Shown: positions 12,142 through 22,230 of the stretch, one piece after another
Layout: each line of letters opens with the position of its first letter
How positions within the stretch are numbered: the stretch's first letter is position 1
From: Pleodorina starrii
Lineage: Eukaryota; Chlorophyta; Chlorophyceae; Chlamydomonadales; Volvocaceae
Reading direction: 5' to 3'
Assembly: GCA_030267565.1 (NCBI GenBank)
Contig: BRXU01000008.1
Coordinates: 3,230,001-3,294,000, forward strand
Length of the DNA stretch: 64,000 nt
Position numbers and translations under genes: made by a program
The notes under the pieces: generated by a model
Told to the model about the DNA's origin: nothing
The model's database searches: none
Seen by the model: only the letters and a program-made list of their open reading frames with translations

Positions 12142-12688
12142 CCTCCCGCACCCAACCCCCTTCCCCCACCCCCTCCCCCTCCCTCCCCCGCCGCCTACCT
12201 GCAGCACCACCTGCCGTGCGCCGCTGTCCGCAAAGCCCCCCGCGAACAGCTGCCGGAAGTACAGGCACCTGGCCGACAAGATGAACCGGTGGCACCGAAA
12301 CCGCCGACCCCCCACCGCCACCTCCACGTCATCGTATCCCAGCTCGTCCGGACGCGTCAGCAGTGAGGCCAGGTCGCCCAACCGCCCCCCCCCGCCCTCC
12401 TGGTGCTCCAAGGACGTGGCTGCACCAGGAGGGCGTGGTGGGGCTGTTGGGCGACCTGGCCTCATCGCTGACGTGTCCCGATGAGCTGGGCTAGGATGAC
12501 GTGGAGGTGGCGGTGGGGGGTCGGCGGTTTCGGTGCCACCGGCTCATCTTGTCGGCCAGGTGCCTGTACTTCCGGCGGCTGTTCGCGGGGGGCTTTGCGG
12601 ACAGTGGCGCGTGGCGGGTGGTGCTGCAGGTAGGGGGTGGGGGGTGGGGAGGGGGTGGGGGAAGGGGGTTGGGAGCGGGAGGGGGTGG
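12142..12688. repeat. Inverted duplication of a BTB/POZ exon (long hairpin)
   Basis: The left arm (about 12142-12406) is the reverse complement of the right arm (12422-about 12688), with a 15-nt spacer at 12407-12421. The arms run from GCACCAGGAGGGCG at the loop, through BTB-coding sequence (HRxILSARCLYFR), across the splice donor CTGCAG/GTAGG and into the G-rich intron. So the duplication includes exon and intron and happened at DNA level. Mismatches are scattered. The left arm keeps an open BTB frame on the minus strand; the right arm has an in-frame TAG. A transcript through the arms would fold into a near-perfect stem of over 200 bp. Confidence 0.9.
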
Positions 12689-14545
12689 AGTACAACAGCC
12701 CAATCAGGCAAGCGGGAGAGGATGGGCGGGGCGGGGGTGTGGGTGCGGGTGCGGATGCGGGCACGGGTGAGGTCGGGGTTGTGCTTGGCCGTGTGGCCTC
12801 CCATGTGCTGCAGGGGCGGGGGCGGGGGCGGGGGGCTGCGCCCGGATCGGTCGGTGTGCTGGAGTGAGGGATTACTACTGTGGGTGGTGAGCCCCTGTTG
12901 GGTACGGTGTGGCTCCCAATGTGCGGAAGGTGCGCACCATCGCCCCCCCCCCTGCGGTCTTCCGCCTTTCTCCACCGGGCACCCCTCCACCGTCCACCCC
13001 CCCTTCCCCCTCCCTCCCCTCCAGGACGCCGACCCCGACGCCTTCGAGCTGCTTCTCCGCTACATGTACACGGGGGACATGACCTTCCCGCCGCACCTGG
13101 AGAGGGCGGTGGCGGAGCTGGCGGACAGACTGCTGCTACCCAAGGTACTGGACCGGACCGCTGGCTGTCCACTCGGATGATGTATGGGGTGGGGGTGGGG
13201 GAGGTTCTGGCGAGAGACCGAAACACAGCCCAGGCACCAGGGGTAGTGAGGGTGGCGGGGGTAGCGGGGGTGTTTGTGAAACGTGTTTGTGGAACGTGCG
13301 TGTGCCATGCCATGCGGTGCGGTGCGGTGGTCACAGGTTGGGTGCGCGTGTGTGTGTATGTGTGTGTGTATGGGTTCCCATCCAGAGGAGAGCGGAGAGC
13401 CTGCGCCCACAGTCCTCTTGCATCGGTCCATGGAGGCGCCCAGCCGCACGATCACGCACACGCTCACGCCGCTGCCCCCGTCCCTGAAGTCGTACAGCTT
13501 CCGCCAGTCCACATCGTCACACTCACATCCGCATCCCCACATACATTCCCACATCCCTCCCTCTCTCTCTCTCTCTACTCGTCTTTTCTCGCCCTCGCTC
13601 TCCACCAGCCCTCGCCCCGCCTTCTCACCCCCCAAACTGCATTTCACATTCCCCTCCAAACCCGTCACCCTCGCTCTTTTTGCAATTCCCATTGATTCGT
13701 GTACCGCTACGTTTGTCAGCCCTTTGTCAGCCCCTCATCAGCCAGCCTTTTGTATCCTGGGTGTACCATGAAAGTTGTCCTGGTCAGACAACCCCGGCTG
13801 GGTACCTAATACTGATAGGTCGTGGTACAACAAGCCCTTTGTCAGCCCTTTGTCAGCCCTTCGTCAGCCCTTTCCCTCTTTCCCTCCCCTCCCCTCCCCC
13901 TCCCTCGCTGTCAGGTGGTCCACCACGTTCACCGGCGCCTGCTCGCTGCTGCACAGCCCGCCGGTGTGGTGGCCGACATGATGTGGGCGCACCAGCAGGG
14001 CTTCCAGGAGCTACTGGGGGGGCTCGAAGGGGGAGGGGGGCTGGGGGGGCTCAAGGGGGGAGGGTGTCTGTGTGTGTGAGTGTGTGTGTGTGGGGGGAGG
14101 GGTATTGGGGGGTTGGGGGCAGTGGGGGTAGGGTGGTTGAAACTTGATGCGTTGTTGGTACTGCTCGCCGATGTTGCTCTCGTGCTCTCAGTGCACTGCC
14201 GCTGTGATGCCGCACTGCCGCTGTGCGTCGTCTTTGTGAACTACAGACAGATGTAGAAGAAGAAGAAGAAGTAGCCTTGTGATGCATGTCTGAACCCCGC
14301 CACACCCCCTTCAGGATGTGGTTCTCAGTTCGGACTGTCCCGCTTCCCATCCACAGTGACTCATTGTTATCTAAAGGAGCATATCACTCCCTGACCCCCT
14401 CCCCCCCTCCCCCCCTCCCCCCCTGCCGCCCCCTCAGGACTGGTATCTGAGGCACCAGGCGGAGGTCCTGGCGGCCGCCGGGGACAGCGTAAAGCAGCTG
14501 TCTGTGGCTGTGCCGAGCCTCATGTACGACCTGCACTGCGCCACC
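12422..14545 (+). pseudogene. BTB/POZ-domain gene, broken at its 5' end
   Basis: Recognisable exons: right hairpin arm about 12422-12630 (DDVEVAVGGRRFRCHR, then LILSARCLYFRRLFAGGF); 13025-13144 (DADPDAFELLLRYMYTGDM to LADRLLLPK); 13915-about 14050 (VVHHVHRRLLAAAQPAGVVA to QQGFQELLGGL, BACK-like helices); 14438-14545 (DWYLRHQAEVLAAAGDSVKQ to LMYDLHCAT). Together they form a BTB fold followed by helical BACK-like sequence, typical of dimerising adaptors for cullin-3 ligases. The first exon contains a TAG at 12492-12494 just before DDVEVAVGG and no in-frame ATG after it, while the inverted copy has TAC there. The donor of the third exon is unresolved. Either a decayed gene or one whose true 5' exon has been displaced by the inversion. 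Confidence 0.6.
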
Positions 14546-14926
14546 GTACGCAGGCCGACCGCAGGCGGTAGGCCATAGGCGAGTACCGTCTCCGGGAAGG
14601 GCTCCCACCCTCTTACTCCCCCTGCCTCCTTCTGCCTCCCCTTCTGCCTGGCTCCCTCTTCCTCTTGCTCCATTCCTAGCCCTCCTCCTCCTCTTCGTCC
14701 TCCTTCCTCCGCCCCATCACTCGACCCGCTGAAGTCCCCGACCCGCGCTAACTCACCCCCTGCCTCGCCCCTGCCGCCAATGTCCCATCTCCACACCCAC
14801 AAGCCCCCCGCCCCGCTTCCTCAAGCACCAGCCCAAATCCCTACCTTAGCCCTAACCCTTCCCGCTCCCCGCCACGGTCCCTGCCCCCGCCCCCGCCTGC
14901 ACAGCCCCTCTGGCGCACATCGGGAC

Positions 14927-15201
14927 TACATCGCCGCCACCGTCGCCGCCATCACCACCACCTCGGCCCCCATCCTTGCGGGCAACCCCGCCCCCGCGGG
15001 CACCCCCGCTCGCGCCTCCGCGGATGCCGTACATCGGCGAGAGGCCCGGGAGCGGGAGTGGCGGCGGGAGCGGCGGCGGCCGGGGTGGCAGAGGGAGGCG
15101 CGGCGGCGCCTGGCGGTCGCGGCCGGCTGGTGCTCTGCAGTGATGTTTGGGCGGGAGGAGGAGGCGGAGGGGGAGGGGGAGGATGAGGAGGAGCAGCGCC
15201 A
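14927..15201 (+). other. Coding-like Arg/Glu-rich segment downstream of the BTB exons
   Basis: The segment reads RDYIAATVAAITTTSAPI, then REAREREWRRERRR, and ends GEDEEEQRQ at a good donor (CAG/GTATGG). It could be a 3' exon of the BTB gene, but the phase after the 14438-14545 exon does not match a simple junction at the CACAG acceptor before it, and no downstream exon was found before repeat copy 2. Function unknown. Confidence 0.3.
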
Positions 15202-15942
15202 GGTATGGGCAGGAGGGGGGTGGCGTGTCGCTCCGTGAACTTGGCGACAGGCGCCTTGGGAGGTTAAGGATGAGGATGGGCAGCTCGATGATTTTTGCTG
15301 CGTGGTTTGACGTGTGTTTGGTCGTTGGCGCTGTTTTTGGGGGGCACGAAGTTGTGCGTTGAGTTTTAGGGTGGGTCTGGATGGGTTCATATACATACAT
15401 ATGGATCTGGATCTGGAGTTTTGGAGTTTTGGAGTATTTGAGTTTGGGGGTCGTGGACAGCTGCTCACGAGGTGGGTCGGCAGTGGATGCTGAGAGCAGG
15501 GGCATGGATGGCGCCGGCGGCGGGCGGGAGGCACGGGTGCGCCATTGCTGGGTTAATGCCTGGCGTTCCCCTCCCCTGGCCCCCCTTGCCCCTCCTCCCT
15601 CCCTGGCCCACAACACATGGGGGCTCTGCTGGCGTCGTTGCGGCCTTCGCCAATCCCTGCATCCATCAAAATTCATTTTGCAAAACAGGAAAACGCTTTG
15701 CTGCGGAAACCCCCCTACGGAAGTCTTTTCCGCGTGTGTTAGTAGTGCAGCCGCCTGCTGTGCGGTTGGGTGCGGTTGGGTGGGGGTGGTGGCGGTAGTG
15801 GTGCAGGTGCTGGTGGTGGGAATGTCTCATTACCCACCTTGGGCACCAATCACAGGTAATAACGGCGCGGGGTTGCTCGCGGCGTTGGACTGTGCTCGCT
15901 GGGGGCTGCTGGGATGAAAGCGCTGAAGGTTTCGCATGCGGT

Positions 15943-16340
15943 TGGTTGTTGATGTTGTTGTTATTACGGTTGGGCTGATGGGTTGTGCCCAACTGTCCAC
16001 GGACATGCACGGGCACCGCCCGTGGACAAGCATCGCGAACATTTTCCATTACTGGCGGAAGCAAGCGGTGGGTGAGGCGCGGATGTGGCGTTTGAAGACT
16101 CCCTGACCCATGGGTCAGCAGCGGTGCACAAGGTACTCCGGCGGCGGCGGCGGCAGCGGTGGCCAGGTGGGCGGTTGCGCGGCCGCGTGCGGTGTGCTAC
16201 GGCAACTGCAGGTGCTATTTTGAGGGGTTGCCACGGCCCTTCCCCCCTCCCCTTCCCCACCTGCCTGGGGTTTGCCACGCCTGGATGCGTCCAGCCGCCA
16301 CAACCAGGATTGTCCTACACGCCTCCAGTGTCTTTTGCCC
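15943..16340. repeat. Dispersed repeat family A, copy 2
   Basis: Homologous to 8405-8845. Its end coincides with the start of the 21-bp satellite, suggesting the satellite expanded at the repeat's edge. The stretch 15202-15942 just before it holds no recognisable gene. Confidence 0.8.
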
Positions 16341-17528
16341 CACGAGCCAGCCCCGTAGACCAACGATCCAGCCCCGTAGACCCACGGTCCAGCCCCGTAG
16401 ACCCATGGGCCAGACCCGTAGACCCACTGTCCAGCCTCGTAGACCCACGGGCCAGCCCTGTAGACCCACGATCCAGCCCCGTAGACCCACGGGCCAGCCT
16501 CGTAGACCCACGGGCCAGCCCTGTAGACCCACGGGCCAGCCCCGTAGACCCACGGGCCAGCCCCGTAGACCTATGGTCCAGCCCCGTAGACCCACGGTCC
16601 AGCCCCGTAGACCTACGGGCAAGCCCCGTAGACCAACGATCCGGCCACGTAGACCCATGGGCCAGCCCCGTAGACCAACGGGCCAGCCCCGTTGAACCAC
16701 GGTCCAGCCCCGTAGACCCATGGGCCAGCCCCGTAGACCCACGGCCAGCCCCGTAGACCCACGGGCCAGCCCCGTAGACCCACGGGCCAGCCCCGTAGAC
16801 CCACGGGCCAGCCCCGTAGACCCACGGGCCAGCCCCGTGGACCCACGGGCCAGCCCCGTAGACCCACGGGCCAGCCCCGTAGACCCACGGGCCAGCCCCG
16901 TAGACCCACGGGCCAGCCCCGTAGATCTATGGGCCAGCGCCGTAGACCCACGGTCCAGCCCCGTAGACCCGCGGGCCAGCCCCGTAGACCCGCGGTCCAG
17001 CCCCGTAGACCCACGGTCCAGCCCCGTAGACCCGCGGGCCAGCCCCGTAGACCCACGGGCCAGCCCCGTAGACCCACGGGCCAGCCCTGTAGACCCACGG
17101 GCCAGCCCCGTAGACCCACGGGCCAGCCCCGTAGACCCACGGGCCAGCCCCGTAGACCCACGGGCCAGCCCCGTAGACCCACGGGCCAGCCCCGTAGACC
17201 CACGGGCCAGCCCCGTAGATCTATGGTCCAGCCCCGTAGACCCACGGTCCAGCCCCGTAGACCCACGGTCATGCCCCGTAGACCCACGGGCCAGCACCGT
17301 AAACCCACGGGCCAGCTCCGTAGAACCACGGTCCAGCCCCGTAGAACCACGGGCCAGCACCGTAGACCTATGGTCCAGCCCCGTAGACCCACGGTCCAGC
17401 CCCGTCGACCCGCGGGCCAGCCCCGTAGACCCACGGTCCAGCCCCGTAGACCCACGGTCCAGCCCTGTAGACCCACGGGTCAGCCCCGTAGACCCACGGG
17501 CCAGCCCCGTAGACCAACGATCCGGCCC
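16341..17528. repeat. 21-bp satellite array, about 56 units
   Basis: Unit CCCCGTAGACCCACGGGCCAG is repeated for 1.19 kb with point variants (GGTCCAG, GATCCAG, CTATGG). The period is a multiple of three and the unit contains no stop in several frames, so long ORFs are open on both strands: heptapeptides such as SPVDPRA on plus, and GSTGLAR and GWPVGLR on minus. One 20-bp unit near 16738 shifts the frame. These ORFs are by-products of the period, not evidence for a protein. Confidence 0.95.
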
Positions 17529-19112
17529 TCGCTCGCAGTCGCTTAGCTTAAGAGTGAAGCCACGACCTCTGATAATAATTCCCACCTCAGATTTATACGT
17601 GTAGCACGTGAAGTACATTGAAACCCGTCTGCTACGCAGCAACTGCGGCTCGCCCCCTATATGAAATAGCCGTACATCTGACCCCCTGGCAGTTGGCCAG
17701 GGTGTAGAAGGTTGGATGGCAGCTAACCAACCGGTGTCGTTGGCGGGGGCAGTTGACGAAGACGGTAGATGTAGTTAGTCGGAGCTACTGGGCGGGACCG
17801 TACCCCTGGGAGGAGGAAGCCTACCACTCAAGACGAAGGCGGTAGCTACGAGCATCAAGGATCCCGAGGTGGAGCTCCGGAGCTGGAGATGGAGTCGAAG
17901 GCCAAGTTCGAAGAATGAGCGGGCAATTCCCAGGCTACCCGGTAGTCGGTACTAGCGAGGTGGCTGCTGAGGTGTGATCAGGAGGGCCAGGCTCCGGCTA
18001 GTAGCACTAACTGGCCGTGTTCCCCAGCGATAATGGGGCGAGGAGAACGACGGCGATAGTGTCGTGGATCGTCGTACAGGTGTCGTGCGGATTGGACCAC
18101 AACTGGTGGCGGCTGGTCGGCTCGCTATATAAAGCAAATGCCAGAGTCCCGGCGGCAGGCCCCCGTCCCCTTAAACCACGCCAGAGCGTGCTCGGTGTAA
18201 CAATAATAATAATAATAAATAGCCGTACATACGTCGTGTGGTCATACCGGTAGGTCGAGTGTAACGCGGAGCATACTCAAGAACATTTATATCTGCAAGC
18301 CGTCATGCGCCGACAATTTATTTCATACGCCGTACGATCCCTTCGTGACCATCATAGGCAGCATTGTCGCCTTAGGCCTGCGTCTAGCTTTCCTTCTACC
18401 ATTTCTACTTTACTTGTACATTCATTACATTCTCATACGTCTTGTCTTGCCTCACGGAGCCCTGTCCGGCAGCATATGGTACAGTGCACAATGTACATAG
18501 GACGGGTATAAAGGACGGCGTAACGGGTACAGAAGTACACGCATACTCAACTATCACCGTTGTACCGTTTGATACCGACCGCTAAGGCTTTCGCCCCTAT
18601 AGGGGCGAGCCAACACAACTTCTGCTAGCTTCCCAGGCACATGGGTGACATGTATATGTAGACCAGCTGCAGCTGAGCCCAAAATATACAGCAGATAGAA
18701 AGCCACAAAAGTGGCAGGAAGGTGTCGGAAGCTGACCGTCCGTACTCTATTTGTTTCGCTCCATTTTCACGCACTGAAATCTTGTAGAATTTATATGCTA
18801 CAAATTGCTGCGGGAGTGTTGGGAATTTCGATAGAAGTTTGTTGTTACAGCTAGAGAGACTCCACTAGCTGGTGGTTTGTTAGGGCGCTGTTAAGTAAGG
18901 TATTGGCGAAGAACAAGAGTAACGATAATTGAATAGGCAGCCGTTTTAATTTCTCGCCCCGAAACAACCTAGATAGCCGTTTTCTTTGTGAAACCATGCA
19001 ATGTGGGCAAGTTTTCCGAAACAAACAAAGTGCGGCGGGACCCCTACCTATGGGACCTTCCTTGCTTTTCGTGTAACTCAGGTGCCCGCTGCGATGTCTG
19101 GGCGGGCCGGAT

Positions 19113-19310
19113 TTATATGTATATGTATATATATGTATACGTATATGTTTATATATGTATATGTATATATGTATATGTATATATATAAACCATATATTAG
19201 GATACAGGATATATAGGATATACGTATAGGATATTCTCCTATACAACATATATGTATAAATAGGAGAATATCCTATATATATCCTGTATATATATATTCC
19301 TATATATCCC
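19113..19310. repeat. TATATG/TATAGGATAT-rich low-complexity tract
   Basis: Alternating (TATATG)n followed by repeated ATATCCTATA/TATAGGATAT palindromic units. It is strongly AT-rich against a GC-rich background. Confidence 0.9.
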
Positions 19311-19408
19311 AACACTCTGCAACACGTGTTAATATATAGTAAGTGTCGGGTTAAGTGACCTCTGGCGCCACTGGCTATCAGCACGGCACTTGGTTTACCA
19401 CTATATGC

Positions 19409-19862
19409 ATGTCGGGTGGCAATAATTTCCACATAGTCCAGCAGGGGGTCACCGCCGTACGCCCATAGCAAAAAGCACTTGTTCTGCGCGCACACGACGA
19501 CTTTCGCGATGATTTCAATTGCTACGTGACAAACATTGCAGGAACTCATGAATAGTCGCAGATTGGACTGCCTGGCCATGTTTGACTCTCTAGCGCGAAG
19601 TGCGGACAACGGAGACTAATGTCCAAACGTCAAGAACGACAAGCTTGACGAACACCTTCGCACGTATAAAAGCAAAGGCCTTAGGCTGCCCACAGCGCAG
19701 TGCCCCGCCGGAACAGGCAAGACGCCCACGAGAGATTATGTAGATTATAATACAACTGAAATTGTCGCGAAAGTCGTCGTGTGCGCGCAGAACAAGTGCT
19801 TTTTGCTATGGCGTACGGCGGTCACCCCCTGCTGGACTATGGGAATTACTGCCACCCATGTC
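19409..19862. repeat. Gapped inverted repeat, about 107-bp arms, 238-bp spacer
   Basis: The left arm 19409-19518 is the reverse complement of the right arm 19757-19862 apart from a few substitutions and 1-bp deletions; both contain GCGCGCAGAACAAGTGCTTT or its complement. On the minus strand the left arm is open (VVCAQNKCFLLWAYGGD); the right arm is frame-broken. A TATAAAAG box and a 7-bp inverted repeat lie in the spacer. Confidence 0.85.
19628..19672 (+). promoter_or_regulatory. Putative TATA box with upstream CGTCAAG/CTTGACG inverted repeat
   Basis: TATAAAAG at 19665-19672 is preceded by CGTCAAG (19628-19634), a 9-nt spacer and CTTGACG (19644-19650), an exact 7-bp inverted repeat of the form bound by dimeric regulators. 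Transcription rightward would run into the right arm of the inverted repeat. No downstream protein was identified, so this is tentative. Confidence 0.3.
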
Positions 19863-20139
19863 TGAGAGGGGACGGGCGGGAGGATCACCTTGACACAGTG
19901 GAGTAGACACGCACTATATATGTGAAGAAACTCCATGTAAGATTACTAAGATGGAGTGGTGATTTGTAATACCTGTACGGCAACCTTGAACGGTACACTT
20001 ACCTCAAACGGTACGACAACTGTACAGGCGAGGGTAGTACAAATACTTAGTGAAGCGTTATCCTTTGATGTCATTTCACTGTCAACTTCAAAATACGCAT
20101 TTTTCACATATTTCGCCTTTATATAGTTAATTTTAAACC

Positions 20140-22199
20140 ATGGCGCCTAAGGTTCGGAAGCCTACCGCTGACCCAAAGGCCGCTCACCACCACCTGGTGT
20201 GTCCACCCAATTGCCGGGAGCACTGCCTGGCGTTTCATCCCGACGAGGAGATTCCGCCTCACTTGGACCGCCAGAAGGTACGACGGAAACCGTGCGTGCT
20301 TGGGTGTCCATTTAGGTATGCATACATGCGAATGCCTGGCGAGACACTTTGTTGAATTGTTATACTCATAGCTGATGAATCGCCCCCCAATATATTAGCG
20401 AGGGGCCGGCGGGGAGACTCGTCGGGTAGACTTCACCTATTTTTTTATTGTATATTAATTCATACAGAGTTACTTTTTTAGAAATTTAGTGAACAATTAT
20501 TGTTGCAATACTATTCTAAAAATGACGCGCACGGAGAATTACAAAAAGCTCGCTGTCTTTAATTACTTCGCATTTGCGCTTGTGCGTACATACCGGTACG
20601 TGGCCATGAAATATAAGGATGTATATAGAGGTCAGGAGATAATCGCTATCAAGCAGTAAAACAACATAGCCTTACCCATAAACAACGCGGGCTTTACTTG
20701 GGTGATGATGGGACTTGATGAGGAATAATGGTCGAGCGAGTCTACGTACTTTATTTCCGTGAGGTGAGCGAATACGTAAACCGCATAAACCGCACTTAAG
20801 CATAAATAATGTATGAAATCGTCCGGAATCGGAATTTGATATGGATATGTATGGACGCCGGAGTAGACTATACGTGAACACACGCACCAGTTCATGAGAG
20901 GGGCACGCACCCCCAACCATGTAACAAACACACACACACATATATAGGGTTTTACATCATATCGTATGTCTTCCATGCATCGAATATGAACGCTTATCAT
21001 ACTGTTCCCTTGAATTGCCGGCCCGGGGGACGTCCCTGGCTGCTCGTGGGTCCGTTCTGCGCGTTGCTTGCAAGTTCATTATCAATGCGGCTTATTACCC
21101 GCGAAAGTCCGCATACATGGCATCGGATGCGGGAAGCAAGCACGGGTAGGTGGAGATCATCCGATGTATCTGGGTCTATCTATCTACTGTTAACAGCATA
21201 TACATATATATCCAATCATGATTGCAGAAGCCGGCGGAGAGGGCGGAGCCCGAACTGCCTGTTGAGCGGGCCGCCGGGCGACGCCGCCACCCATCGGTGT
21301 GGGTCACGGAGGAGGGCGGCGACCGCAACTACGACAACAGCAGCGGTGGCGGCGGCGTCATGGGCGACGTCGTTGCACGATGTGGGGCTGAGGCAGCTTC
21401 GGGCTCCGCCGCCGGCGGGGAGGTGAGTTTTGATGTTTGATCATCATGTCATGTATGCTTGCATTGCATTGCGTGCAGCTGGCAGCAGCAGGGGGCATTA
21501 TTGATGATGAGAGGGAGGTGGATGTGTGCATGGCGACTGCCGTACGTTGGGTAGCGAGGGTGATGAAGCAGGCACCATGAAGGAGGCGTTTGCGTGACTC
21601 CGCGCGGCAGATAATTCCTCGCTTCTAGGGGTATAGGATTTAGGTATTTAGAAAATTATTACAAAAAGTTGGATGTACGACAATCGACGACGGGTACGAT
21701 AAAGCTCGCTCAGAGAGAAATGTTGCACGTGGCCCTTTTGACCTTGTTTCAGTTTGTGCTTGCTTCATTCGTGCCAGGCGGGTCAGCAGCAGTGCAAGAA
21801 GCGGCGGCTTTGCAACCGTGGCGGTGACGGTCAGGTTGGTGGCTGCAGCAGCCCAGACGGAGAGGACCAGTGCGGCCAGGAGGGCCGAGGTGAGAGTGCC
21901 GCTGCTGATGGTGCTGGCGCCGCCCCAGCGGTAGGTGGGCGTGCAGGCGCAGCACCAGGGCAACGGATCATCAACGGTGTCCCGGCGGGCGTCCCAGTCC
22001 TGCAGGTTCCAGCCCTGCGCGCGCCGGGGGAAGCGGCGGCGGCTCGGCGCGGCTGGCGTCTGGTGGCTGTCGCCACAACTGTGGACGGGTTGGTGAATGC
22101 TGTTTCAGCAGGACCACGGTTCAACGGTGTCCCGACGGCGGGCCAGCAGCAGCCAGTCGTGAAGGAGGAGCCAACGGAGCAGGAGGGGCCACTGGGCTT

Positions 22200-22230
<31 letters not shown>

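Larger units (their letters stand above)
17529..20139. other. Intergenic region, AT-richer, with microsatellite and inverted repeat
   Basis: No gene recognised. It contains a (AAT)n run at about 18200-18219 preceded by CCTTAAACCACGCC, TATA-like motifs near 18125 and 18506, a (TATATG)n microsatellite at 19113-19190 and the gapped inverted repeat 19409-19862. The minus-strand ORF at 18851-19609 runs through the microsatellite and is unlikely to be a protein. Confidence 0.5.

Noticed and set aside
16341..17528. CRISPR array
   Set aside because: The repeat is contiguous, with no unique spacers, in a eukaryotic nuclear context.
16215..17642. 475-aa minus-strand and several plus-strand ORFs of heptapeptide repeats
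   Set aside because: They are open because the 21-bp satellite period is divisible by three and lacks stops; five frames are open at once, with no promoter or family signature.
18851..19609. 252-aa minus-strand ORF
   Set aside because: Its middle is the translation of the TATATG microsatellite; only the part in the inverted-repeat arm looks protein-like, and no splice model was found.
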